Assembly (NCBI GenBank): GCA_016841645.1
Contig: JAENYS010000008.1
Location: 42,455-106,454 of the forward strand
Direction: 5' to 3'
Source: Desulfoscipio geothermicus
GTDB taxonomy: Bacteria > Bacillota > Desulfotomaculia > Desulfotomaculales > Desulfallaceae
Length of the DNA: 64,000 bases
The position numbers and the translations under genes are program-made. Under the pieces are notes generated by a model, which was given only the letters and a program-made list of their open reading frames with translations, was not told the origin of the DNA and ran no database searches. Shown piece by piece: positions 56,202 to 64,000 of the stretch. Every line of letters starts with the position of its first letter. Position 1 is the first letter of the stretch.

Positions 56202-56795
56202 CTACCTCCAGTAATTGGATACATCTACATCCAGCTCTTTCAACATCTGAGCCAGCTTAAATAGCGGCAATCCCACTACATTAAAATAACAACCCCTGAT
56301 GCCAGCCACAAACACCGCCGCCAACCCCTGCACACCATAAGCCCCGGCTTTATCAAAAGGTTCTTTGGAGGCAACGTATCGAACAAGTTCGTCCCGTGAT
56401 ACGTCACGCATTTGCACTTCGGTGCGTTCATAGTTCGACAACACCCGGCTGCCAGGCAGTTCAATCACAGTAACACCGGTAAAAACCTCGTGAATGGTCC
56501 CTTGCAAGCGTTCTAACATAGCCAGGGCTTCCGTTTCATTGGCTGGTTTGCCCAACACCTGACCATCCAACACCACCACGGTATCAGCGGCAATAACAAT
56601 ACCTTTGGCCAATTTTATGGCCGCAGCACCGGCTTTGCGCCGTGATAACGTGATCACCTGTTCGACAGGCGACAGCCCCGGCGGCAGGCTTTCATCAACT
56701 TCCATGGTTATTACAGTATGAGGCAAACCGATTTGGTCAAGTAGTTCCCGTCGCCTGGGAGACGACGATGCCAAATAAATTGTTATATTTAACAT
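56202..56795 (-). CDS. maf: Maf nucleoside triphosphate pyrophosphatase
   Basis: About 197 residues; ATG 56795 is used, with TTG 56807 as an alternative. It has the N-terminal ITIYLASSSPRRRELLDQIG, the VDESLPPG region and GIVIAADTVVVLDGQVLGKP with the base-specific aspartate, then FVAGIRGCYFNVVGLPL. It removes non-canonical or dTTP/UTP-type nucleotides (house-cleaning). It lies 5 nt upstream of radC. Confidence 0.93.
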   Translation of the reverse strand: MLNITIYLASSSPRRRELLDQIGLPHTVITMEVDESLPPGLSPVEQVITLSRRKAGAAAIKLAKGIVIAADTVVVLDGQVLGKPANETEALAMLERLQGTIHEVFTGVTVIELPGSRVLSNYERTEVQMRDVSRDELVRYVASKEPFDKAGAYGVQGLAAVFVAGIRGCYFNVVGLPLFKLAQMLKELDVDVSNYWR

Positions 56796-56852
56796 TCTTA
56801 AACCCAAACTCTTCTATCATTATATTTATGGTCAAAGCATTATTACTATATA

Positions 56853-57110
56853 TTATATATTCCGGTAAACAAGATACCCCAACACCAGCCCCAAAGCTGT
56901 GACCGGTCCAACATTAATGATAAACCCAAAAGTTATCTGTATAAACTGCAAATCTAGAGTGGCTGGTTGCAAACCAATTTTACCTGATGTTGCTAAAAAT
57001 GGTACAACTTTAGCAAGACTATTGGAAATAGCGCTGCCCACCAATCCACCGGTTAGTAACAGCAAAAAAAGTATCCAGACACTGCTGCCCCCACGATAAG
57101 TTTTGGCCAT
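56853..57110 (-). CDS. DUF4321 small membrane protein
   Basis: An 85-residue protein with two TM helices (VWILFLLLLTGGLVGSAI and VGPVTALGLVLGYLVY). It matches the DUF4321 family found near maf/radC/mreB in Clostridia; function unknown. The ribosome site upstream is AGGTGATTTA. Confidence 0.8.
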   Translation of the reverse strand: MAKTYRGGSSVWILFLLLLTGGLVGSAISNSLAKVVPFLATSGKIGLQPATLDLQFIQITFGFIINVGPVTALGLVLGYLVYRNI

Positions 57111-57415
57111 TAAATCACCTCAAATGCACACTAACAAATACAGTAAGTGTTTCCTTGCGATATATTCTATCATAAATATAAACATCATATATAACCAGCC
57201 CAAAAAAAATCCCATCTCCCTTTTTAGTACGCAGGGATCGGGTTCAAATCGAGGTAATTGATAGTTCCAAAATCATTTACCGGATCCCAATACCAATTGT
57301 ATCGCTATCAGGGGTGGAAATCTAATCTAAACCGGTTTATAATGGAGCTTTTTTCCATTCAAGTCTACCTCAAAACACCTTTTTCGTCAATAAATATTGC
57401 TTTTAACCTCTAAAT
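57111..57415. other. Intergenic stretch, no gene seen
   Basis: A 305-bp AT-rich stretch between folC and DUF4321. It has no ORF with start signals. It probably holds the folC terminator region and the promoter for the maf-radC-mre run, but no clear -35/-10 pair or strong hairpin was found. Confidence 0.4.
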
Positions 57416-58726
57416 TTATTCCTTTTTTCGTAACCCAAGCATTACTTCCCTAGCCTCGGCCACCATGTATAAAGAACCGGTTATACATACCAAATCACCC
57501 TGTCCGGCCTGCTTCAAAGCAGTAAGCACCGCATCCGAAATGCTCTCCACCGTGTCTACATCAGAAACATATTGGCGAGCCTGGCCGGCCATTTGCTTCC
57601 AGTCACCGGCCCGAGGACTATTGGGCTTGGTAACTATCACCTTCCGCGCCCGCGGAGCCAGTTCAGCCACCACCCGGGCCCGCTCCTTATCGCCCAGCAT
57701 ACCCAATACCATGATTATCCCCCGATTTGGGAAATATGTATCAAGGGCTTGGCGTAAGCCCCGAGCACCCTCATAATTATGCGCACCATCAATCAGCACC
57801 GGCGGTTTATTGCCAAAGAGCTCCAAGCGCGCCGGCCATACTATTTTACCCAGCCCGTTCCTCAACGCGTTCTCTGCAATGTGTACACCCAGACCGGCCA
57901 GCACCTCCAGCGCAACCAAAGCTGTGGCGGCATTAACCACCTGGTGTTGGCCAAGCAAAGGAATCCATAGTTCCGATAAGCTACAATTAAGACCCTGGTA
58001 GTCAAAATATTGTCCGCGCAGAGAATACTTGCCATACGTCCAGGTTATATCCTTGCCAACTTGAATCAGACGACAGCCTTTAGCTCGGCATGTTTCCTGA
58101 ATAATCGCCAGTACCTCGGGGTTATCCGAGGCGGTAACTACTGGAACGCCAGGTTTTATAATACCGGCCTTAACCCGGGCTATATCAGACACAGTATTAC
58201 CCAGATAGTCCATATGGTCCATAGCCACGTTAGTAATAACTGACAACAGCGGGTGTACCACATTGGTAGAGTCGATAGCACCACCCAAACCCACCTCCAG
58301 CACCAGGTAATCCACCGATTCTTCGGCAAAATAACAAAAAGCCAGGGCAGTGCTAACCTCAAATTCCGTAGGGTGTTCAAAACCATCCCGCGCCATGGCT
58401 TCCAGGTGTGGGCACAGCCGGGAGATTAGAATAGCCAACTGGTTCGGGTCAATTTCTGTACCGTTGATCCGGAAACGCTCAGTATAACAATGCAAGTGGG
58501 GAGATGTAAATGTTCCCACCCGGTAACCCGCACCTTTCAGAACACTGGCCAGCATCGCGGTGGTCGACCCTTTACCATTGGTACCGCCCACATGTATCAC
58601 TTTAACCCGCCGGTGGGGGTCACCCAGACGGCGCAGCAATTCAGTAATCCTATCCAGTCCAAAGTTCATACCAAACTTGGTTAGGTTTTGTAAGTATACC
58701 ATAGCCTCATCATATAACAAGGTCAT
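57416..58726 (-). CDS. folC: Bifunctional folylpolyglutamate/dihydrofolate synthase
   Basis: About 436 residues; ATG 58726 has CGGAG 4 nt upstream. It has the Mur-ligase-type P-loop VHVGGTNGKGSTTAML-like HVGGTNGKGS, the FTSPHLHCYTERF motif and VLIDGAHNYEGARGL. It adds glutamates to folate and makes dihydrofolate. It is the next gene after valS, as in Bacillus. Confidence 0.95.
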   Translation of the reverse strand: MTLLYDEAMVYLQNLTKFGMNFGLDRITELLRRLGDPHRRVKVIHVGGTNGKGSTTAMLASVLKGAGYRVGTFTSPHLHCYTERFRINGTEIDPNQLAILISRLCPHLEAMARDGFEHPTEFEVSTALAFCYFAEESVDYLVLEVGLGGAIDSTNVVHPLLSVITNVAMDHMDYLGNTVSDIARVKAGIIKPGVPVVTASDNPEVLAIIQETCRAKGCRLIQVGKDITWTYGKYSLRGQYFDYQGLNCSLSELWIPLLGQHQVVNAATALVALEVLAGLGVHIAENALRNGLGKIVWPARLELFGNKPPVLIDGAHNYEGARGLRQALDTYFPNRGIIMVLGMLGDKERARVVAELAPRARKVIVTKPNSPRAGDWKQMAGQARQYVSDVDTVESISDAVLTALKQAGQGDLVCITGSLYMVAEAREVMLGLRKKE

Positions 58727-58874
58727 CACACTCCGGTGAAGATATTAAAATTGATTCGACAGAAAGCGAGTTTATTCCTATACTATTAAACCATAAAATA
58801 AGAAAAATTAATCATTTTTATGTTGTTTGGTAATTAAAACCATGGCAATTTAAGTCGTAGTAAAAATTTATTAA

Positions 58875-58902
58875 GCGAGCCTACACAAATTGTGTGGCTC
58901 GC
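58875..58902 (-). terminator. Terminator after valS
   Basis: Stem GCGAGCC(A)CACAA / TTGTG(TA)GGCTCGC with small internal bulge, followed on the minus strand by TTAATAAATTTTT. It separates valS from folC, which are otherwise on the same strand. Confidence 0.75.
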
Positions 58903-58963
58903 AAATAAATAATTACATAATCTATGGACCCATATATAAAACGATTCGTAAAATATTTAAGCC

Positions 58964-61621
58964 CTACTTTCCACCGAACATAGCCAGGCGTTCATTAATA
59001 GCTTCTAATTTAGAAGAAAGTTCTGCTTGCTTGCCACGTTCCTTGTCCACAACCTCGGCAGGTGCCTTATTTAGGAAACTGGGGTTATTAAGCTTGCCTT
59101 CCACCCGAGCCAAATCTTTCTCCAGGGCCTGTTTATCCTTGTTGAGCCGGACCAGTTCTTTATCAACATCGATTAATCCCCGCAGGGGCACATATATTTG
59201 AATGTCCCGGGCCACAGCAGTGGCGGCCTGTTCAGGCTTTTCCTTAAGCCCCGCTATAACCCTGGCCTGGCAGTTAGCCAGCCCCTCTATATAAGTCAGG
59301 TTACCCTCCAGCACATCACGCAGGGAGGGCACAGCAGTGATGATAAGAGCTTCGGCTTGCTTGCCCGGCGGCACGTTCATTTCACTGCGAATCTGCCTGA
59401 TGCCACGAGTTACCTCCATAATTATCTCCATGCATTCCTCGGCCTGCCCATCCACCTGATCCTGCCGGTATTCAGGCCAGGGGGCACGCATCACGGTAGT
59501 ACCCCGGTGCGGCAGACGCTGCCAGATCTCCTCGGTAATAAAAGGCATAAACGGGTGCAGCAGTTCCAACGCCCCACGAAGGACACCAGTCAGCACATGC
59601 TGAGCCACCTCCCGGTCAGCAACCCCTGTTTTGCCGTAAAGACGTGGTTTTACCAGTTCAATGTACCAGTCACACAATTCATTCCAGGTAAATTCATACA
59701 ACACCCGGGCGGCCTCTCCCAGTTCGTATTTTTCCAAAAATTCGGTGCACTCCTGCACCGTCCTCCGGTAACGGCTTATAATCCAACGGTCGGCCAGTGT
59801 GTAGAGCTCCCATCCGGGTGATTTTTCCGGTGCATAGTCTCGTAAATTCATCAAAGCAAATCTAGAGGCATTCCAAATTTTATTGGCAAAGTTACGAGCT
59901 CCGTCCAGGCGTTCAAAATGGAAGCGCAAGTCATTGCCCGGTGCATTACCCGTCACCAGCATGAACCGTAAACTGTCCGCACCGTGGCTCTCAATAACTT
60001 CAATGGGGTCAACACCATTGCCCAGCGATTTGCTCATCTTGCGGCCCAGGGCATCCATAACCAGACCGTGGATGAAGACTTCCCGAAAAGGCACATCATC
60101 CATGTGCTCCAGAGCACTAAAAATCATACGGGCCACCCAGAAAAATATTATATCCCGACCAGTCACCAACACCGAGGTGGGGTAGTAATAAGCCAGGTCC
60201 ACCGTCTTATTGGGCCATCCCAGGGTAGAGAAGGGCCACAATGCTGAGCTGAACCAGGTGTCCAGCACATCGGGGTCCTGCTCCAAATTGGTCGAACCAC
60301 AACGGCATTCTTCCGGGCAAGTTTTGCTTACAATTACTTCCTTACAATCCCGGCAGTAATAAACCGGTATACGGTGCCCCCACCAGAGCTGGCGGCTAAT
60401 GCACCAATCCCGGATATTCTCCATCCAATTCAAATACACCTTGGCAAACCGCTCGGGGATAAATTGTACACGACCATCCCTGGCAGCGGCAATGGCGGGT
60501 TCGGCGAGCGGTTTCATACGGACAAACCACTGTTTAGAAAGCATGGGTTCGATTACCGATGAACAGCGGTAGCAGTGTCCCACGGCGTGGGACAGATCCT
60601 CTATTTTTACCAGTAACCCCTTGGCCTGTAAATCCTTAACAATGCGTTTCCGGCATTCCCAGCGATCCTGGCCTTGATACCGGGCACCGGCATCTTTGGT
60701 CATCCGGGCATCCCGGTCAATAACCTGCACCGAAGGCAAATCATGCCGCCGGCCTACTTCAAAATCGTTGGGATCGTGGGCCGGGGTAATTTTTACCGCA
60801 CCGGTACCATATTCCGGCTCGACATACTCATCGGCAATAACAGGAATCTCCCGCTCCACCAGAGGCAAAATCACTGTTTTGCCGATAAAATGCATGTAAC
60901 GTTCATCATCCGGATGCACCGCCACTGCCGTATCGCCCAGCATGGTTTCAGGGCGGGTGGTTGCAACGGTGATGAATTCCCCCGGGCAGCCCTGAACCGG
61001 GTATTTAATGTAGTAAAGCTGGCCGGGCTTGTCAAGGTGCTCCACCTCAATATCACTGATGGTAGTCTGACAGTGGGGGCACCAGTTCGTAATATAATAG
61101 TCCCTGTAAATTAGGCCCCGATCATAAAGACGCATAAAAACCTCTCGCACGGCCTCGGAACAGCCCTCATCCATGGTAAACCGCTCTCTGTCCCAGTCAC
61201 ACGAAGAACCCAGCCGGCGCAGCTGGTGAGTAATACGATCACCGTACTGTTCTTTCCATGCCCAGACACGCTCTAAAAACTTTTCCCGACCCAGTTCATA
61301 TTTATTGGTACCCTCTTTGCTCAGCTGCTCTTCCACCTTTGCTTGGGTGGCTATACCGGCGTGGTCGGTACCGGGCAGCCACAGGGCGTTGTAACCCTGC
61401 ATGCGGCGCCAGCGGGTTAAAATATCCTGCAGGGTATTATCCAGGGCATGTCCCATATGCAACTGCCCGGTTACGTTGGGCGGCGGCATCACAATGCAAA
61501 AGGGTTCCTTTTCAGGGTCTACAACGGAGCGAAAATATTTATTTTCCTCCCAGTATTTGTACCACTTGTCCTCAACTACATGAGGATCATAGGTAGTGGG
61601 CATGTTAAACTGATTGGTCAT
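58964..61621 (-). CDS. valS: Valyl-tRNA synthetase
   Basis: An 885-residue class Ia synthetase: PPPNVTGQLHMGHALDNT (HIGH), KMSKSLGNGVDP (KMSKS), the editing domain at about 190-350, and a C-terminal coiled coil (VRLNKDKQALEKDLARVEGK). It charges tRNA-Val with valine. Its leader holds a T-box, so it is expressed when uncharged tRNA-Val builds up. Confidence 0.96.
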   Translation of the reverse strand: MTNQFNMPTTYDPHVVEDKWYKYWEENKYFRSVVDPEKEPFCIVMPPPNVTGQLHMGHALDNTLQDILTRWRRMQGYNALWLPGTDHAGIATQAKVEEQLSKEGTNKYELGREKFLERVWAWKEQYGDRITHQLRRLGSSCDWDRERFTMDEGCSEAVREVFMRLYDRGLIYRDYYITNWCPHCQTTISDIEVEHLDKPGQLYYIKYPVQGCPGEFITVATTRPETMLGDTAVAVHPDDERYMHFIGKTVILPLVEREIPVIADEYVEPEYGTGAVKITPAHDPNDFEVGRRHDLPSVQVIDRDARMTKDAGARYQGQDRWECRKRIVKDLQAKGLLVKIEDLSHAVGHCYRCSSVIEPMLSKQWFVRMKPLAEPAIAAARDGRVQFIPERFAKVYLNWMENIRDWCISRQLWWGHRIPVYYCRDCKEVIVSKTCPEECRCGSTNLEQDPDVLDTWFSSALWPFSTLGWPNKTVDLAYYYPTSVLVTGRDIIFFWVARMIFSALEHMDDVPFREVFIHGLVMDALGRKMSKSLGNGVDPIEVIESHGADSLRFMLVTGNAPGNDLRFHFERLDGARNFANKIWNASRFALMNLRDYAPEKSPGWELYTLADRWIISRYRRTVQECTEFLEKYELGEAARVLYEFTWNELCDWYIELVKPRLYGKTGVADREVAQHVLTGVLRGALELLHPFMPFITEEIWQRLPHRGTTVMRAPWPEYRQDQVDGQAEECMEIIMEVTRGIRQIRSEMNVPPGKQAEALIITAVPSLRDVLEGNLTYIEGLANCQARVIAGLKEKPEQAATAVARDIQIYVPLRGLIDVDKELVRLNKDKQALEKDLARVEGKLNNPSFLNKAPAEVVDKERGKQAELSSKLEAINERLAMFGGK

Positions 61622-61654
61622 GGCAGAATACCTCCGTAATGGAAATTTATATCC

Positions 61655-61940
61655 CTACAAAAATAAAAACCTTCTTCGTTTAAGGGCGAAAAAGGTTCCG
61701 CGGTACCACCTTAGTTCCGGGGGGATAAGCAGAGCATATCCCAAGCACGGCTCTTAATCAGCTGTAACGGGCTGAACCGGCATGGTTCTAACAACTTATT
61801 CCTAGAATAATCACAGGGATAATCGTTCAAACCGGCAGCTCCGGGGCGACAATGACCGCTGCAATCGGGATACCTCACAGCTACGGGTATTCCCTCTCTG
61901 AGATCGCCACTTACGGCCATACTCCCCTTCTTTGCTTGTT
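61655..61940 (-). promoter_or_regulatory. T-box riboswitch controlling valS
   Basis: On the minus strand the leader contains the T-box sequence AAGGTGGTACCGCG (61699-61712), then the terminator stem AACCTTTTTCG/CGAAGAAGGTT with a T-run (61664-61697). Further upstream lies the stem I region: GGGAATACC/GGTATCCC (about 61870-61895) encloses a loop with GTA (61882-61884), a valine codon, which is the probable specifier. Uncharged tRNA-Val should stabilise the antiterminator. Confidence 0.92.
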
Positions 61941-61993
61941 ATTAACTCCTTTTATCTTAATTATTTTATTTAATCTTGTCAACCAGTGTACCG

Positions 61994-62464
61994 CTAAACA
62001 GGAAAACGCTTCCGGTGAGTGCTGTTAATTGTTGCGCCACGTCTTGCCGCGGATATGTTTACACCGATGATACCTCCGACAGCAGACAGTATTATTACCG
62101 CCAGGCCAAAACTAAACCAGACAGGCAATGCAGGCAGCCCGGTACTCCAGAAAGCCAAAAGCAGCAGCACAGCCAGGAAGTATATAAGTCCTACCGTCAT
62201 ACCATGCACCCAGCCCAGATATTCCGCCGTTCTACCGCCGACCACACCGCCCAATAATGCACCCAGCCCAATACCCACCATGATCAGATTGCTAAAATGA
62301 TAAACCTCATGTGCCGTTATAAATACCCAAAGCATCAGGGCCGTACAGATAAATGCCGTACTTGTCAACGCCCATACAATCCCGGACAAAATTGCAGCCG
62401 GTTTTAGCAAACCAGCCTGTCCATCTCTGCGGGACCAACTAACCAGTGTTATACCTTTGAACAT
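61994..62464 (-). CDS. TIGR04086 family membrane protein
   Basis: A 156-residue protein with four TM helices, alternating with Gly-rich turns (GIGLGALLGGVVGGRTAEYLGWVHG, ILSAVGGIIGVNI). This matches the TIGR04086 family (YrzE-like), function unknown and common in spore-formers. GGGGG lies about 8 nt before the ATG. It is on the minus strand upstream of the valS T-box. Confidence 0.7.
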   Translation of the reverse strand: MFKGITLVSWSRRDGQAGLLKPAAILSGIVWALTSTAFICTALMLWVFITAHEVYHFSNLIMVGIGLGALLGGVVGGRTAEYLGWVHGMTVGLIYFLAVLLLLAFWSTGLPALPVWFSFGLAVIILSAVGGIIGVNISAARRGATINSTHRKRFPV

Positions 62465-62613
62465 ATAATCTACCCCCGAGAAAAAAATTTACTATATCCT
62501 ATGCAATAAAGATACTTATATGCTTGTTTAAAGGTTAATAGTTTTTTGTCATTAAATAGTCATAAGCACATAGCTATAAATAAATTGAATACTTGTTTCA
62601 GGGGTGGTCCAAT

Positions 62614-63675
62614 ATGTTTAAACCAAAAAATATTTTGGTATTATTGCTTGTATTGAGTATCATTACAAGTGGCGGAGTCTTCTATATACGCAGTAGCCCG
62701 GATGAAAAAAAAGAAGATGTTATTTTAAGAGTATGGGAAAGTGAAAAAAATATGCTTCACGTGCCACTATACGTAGCTATGAAAGAAGGCTACTTCGCCG
62801 AACAGGGTATCATAGTACAACTACAAAATAACTCCTATACGGCAGTAAAAGATCCATACGTAGATGACGTGGTCGATATCATACTAACCGACCCGGTGGA
62901 GTGTATATACCACAAATCGGTAAACCCTTCCGCACCGCTTATTGTAGCAACTCTGGCCCACCACGACGGCACCTTTTTACTGGCCAGGGAAAAGGAAAAG
63001 ATATCTTGGGAGAGCCTTAGAAATAAAAATATTATCTGCTACCCGCCTGAAACCGAATCGGGCCTGGTTATGGAAAAAATAATCCGGGATGCCGGCATGG
63101 TGCCCATGCGCGACCTGTGCCTGTATAACCGCATCCCTGATGAATTGCGTTTAGGAGTATTTAAATCCGGCAGCGGCTCATATATTCAACTTACCGGTGC
63201 CCAAGCCTTTATGGCCGAGGAAAACGGCGCAGGGCAGATCATTGCTTGCCTAGGTGAAGCGTCTGAAGCATTTCCTTCCGTACTGTGCACAGTAAAACCG
63301 GAAATAATTAGTAATCATGCCGAGGCTGTTCAGGGATTTGTAAATGGTATATATAAAGCACAGTTATGGATACAGTATGAACCTGAAATTGCGACCAAAG
63401 CAGCTAAGGTTTATTTAAATGACTTGGATAAAAAAATAAGGAATAAATTGTTTCATGAATATTTAACCATTAAAATGTGGACACCATCTCCCGAAATAGA
63501 AGCAAAAACTTTTAACGACATTCAACAGCTAATGAAAACCGCAGGTCAACTTGCGGTGCCCATTACATTTGGAGATTCCGTAAATAACACCTTTGCCCGT
63601 CAGGCAGTTAACATTATCCAGTACATTCCAAAAGAGGAACGGGAAAAAAGCTGGTTCGAAAAAATTATTAAGTAG
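62614..63675 (+). CDS. THI5/NMT1-like ABC transporter substrate-binding protein
   Basis: About 353 residues; ATG 62614 has GGGGTGG upstream. One hydrophobic N-terminal segment (ILVLLLVLSIITSGGVF) acts as signal or anchor; there is no lipobox cysteine. The mature part has the NMT1/SsuA pattern: HVPLYVAMKEGYFAEQGI, VDIILTDPVE, and NHAEAVQGFVNGIYKAQLW. Such proteins bind pyrimidine, sulfonate or similar small ligands. No permease or ATPase gene lies next to it in this window. Confidence 0.75.
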   Translation: MFKPKNILVLLLVLSIITSGGVFYIRSSPDEKKEDVILRVWESEKNMLHVPLYVAMKEGYFAEQGIIVQLQNNSYTAVKDPYVDDVVDIILTDPVECIYHKSVNPSAPLIVATLAHHDGTFLLAREKEKISWESLRNKNIICYPPETESGLVMEKIIRDAGMVPMRDLCLYNRIPDELRLGVFKSGSGSYIQLTGAQAFMAEENGAGQIIACLGEASEAFPSVLCTVKPEIISNHAEAVQGFVNGIYKAQLWIQYEPEIATKAAKVYLNDLDKKIRNKLFHEYLTIKMWTPSPEIEAKTFNDIQQLMKTAGQLAVPITFGDSVNNTFARQAVNIIQYIPKEEREKSWFEKIIK

Positions 63676-63701
63676 CTTGGCATTATAGCTATTAATTTGG
63701 C

Positions 63702-63734
63702 CATAATAGTAATAATACCCAGGGTATTATTACT
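63702..63734 (+). promoter_or_regulatory. Palindrome and possible sigma-G -10 box ahead of the SASP gene
   Basis: AGTAATAATACCC and GGGTATTATTACT form a 13-bp perfect palindrome around one A (63708-63734). CATAATA at 63702-63708 fits the sigma-G -10 consensus (CATNNTA) expected for a SASP gene; a weak GCATTA lies about 17 nt upstream. It may instead terminate the gene before it. Confidence 0.35.
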
Positions 63735-63755
63735 TATTAAGGACGGTGTATTTTC

Positions 63756-63935
63756 ATGAATATTACTAGAGCTCAGCAAATTTATAATTCCGAACAAAAC
63801 TTTCAAGTACTGTTTAACGGTTCCCCGGTATGGATCGAAGGTTTAAGCGCTGGTAACCAAACTGCTAGGATTAGATCGCTAAATGACGATGAGAATATTA
63901 TAGAGGTGCCTGTTACTGAACTGGTGGAAGGCTAA
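63756..63935 (+). CDS. sspH: H-type small acid-soluble spore protein
   Basis: A 59-residue protein from ATG 63756; the site upstream is AAGGACGG. It matches the SspH pattern: MNITRAQQIYNSEQNFQVLF, then GSPVWIEGL, TARIRSL and the closing VPVTELVEG. H-type SASPs are made in the forespore under sigma-G and bind spore structures. This supports a spore-forming host. Confidence 0.85.
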   Translation: MNITRAQQIYNSEQNFQVLFNGSPVWIEGLSAGNQTARIRSLNDDENIIEVPVTELVEG

Positions 63936-64000
63936 AACTATAAGTCTATTCACTAGCGTTGCATAAATATGATTTTCAAATGTCAAGTTCTAAAATAGCT

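Noticed and set aside
57236..57275. GGTTCAAATC resembling a tRNA T-loop
   Set aside because: No matching T-stem, anticodon arm or acceptor stem could be built around it.

Overview
The window looks like part of the chromosome of a spore-forming, Gram-positive anaerobe of the Clostridia, probably a Desulfotomaculum/Pelotomaculum-type member of the Peptococcaceae. This rests on the sporulation genes (spo0B-like, spoIVFA/spoIVFB-like, an H-type SASP, YjcZ-type small proteins), a valine T-box, the B. subtilis-like gene order from valS to obg, and the frequent TTG/GTG starts with strong AGGAGG-type ribosome sites. No tRNA, rRNA or CRISPR array was seen. Names come from recognising motifs and gene order by eye; no database search was run.

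Layout. 0-7 kb: 5' part of a GH13 glucanase (off the left edge), small proteins, a ferredoxin, a membrane metallophosphoesterase, an aminotransferase, a protein with two PARP-like CCHC zinc modules, and a cytoplasmic metallophosphoesterase. 7-9.5 kb: three intact YjcZ-type micro-proteins, one truncated copy coupled to a GNAT-like gene, and a Nudix remnant. 9.5-12.6 kb: a Zur/ZnuABC zinc-uptake operon. 12.7-17 kb: a hypothetical protein, a lipoprotein, a CCA-adding enzyme and a radical SAM protein.

17-34 kb is an accessory, defence-like island with many broken genes: an N-terminally clipped Rsm22-like methyltransferase, a divergent DUF3800-like/helical-repeat protein, a clipped nucleotidyltransferase remnant, a complete type III-B module (cmr1-6 plus a CARF-HEPN csx1), a zinc-ribbon/PD-(D/E)XK-like nuclease/small hydrophobic peptide cassette whose nuclease carries a one-base frameshift, a clipped Rpn-type nuclease, a cas6 reduced to its C-terminal part and butted out of frame against a truncated WYL regulator, and a second, intact WYL regulator.

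34-61.6 kb is a conserved housekeeping block on the minus strand. In order of transcription it reads valS (with T-box), folC, DUF4321, maf, radC, mreBCD, mrdA, minCDE, rodA, spoIVFA, spoIVFB, TIGR03960, TIGR03936, rng, rplU, rpmA, spo0B-like, obg, proB, proA, nadD, RRM protein. Together these cover cell shape and division, sporulation signalling, ribosome assembly and proline synthesis. The right end holds a TIGR04086 membrane protein, a THI5/NMT1-like binding protein and an sspH-like SASP gene.

The most interesting points are the cas6/WYL deletion junction, the array-less type III-B module with a possible structured RNA ahead of csx1, the frameshifted nuclease cassette upstream of cmr1, the DUF3800-like fusion protein, and the decayed or coupled micro-protein next to the GNAT gene.
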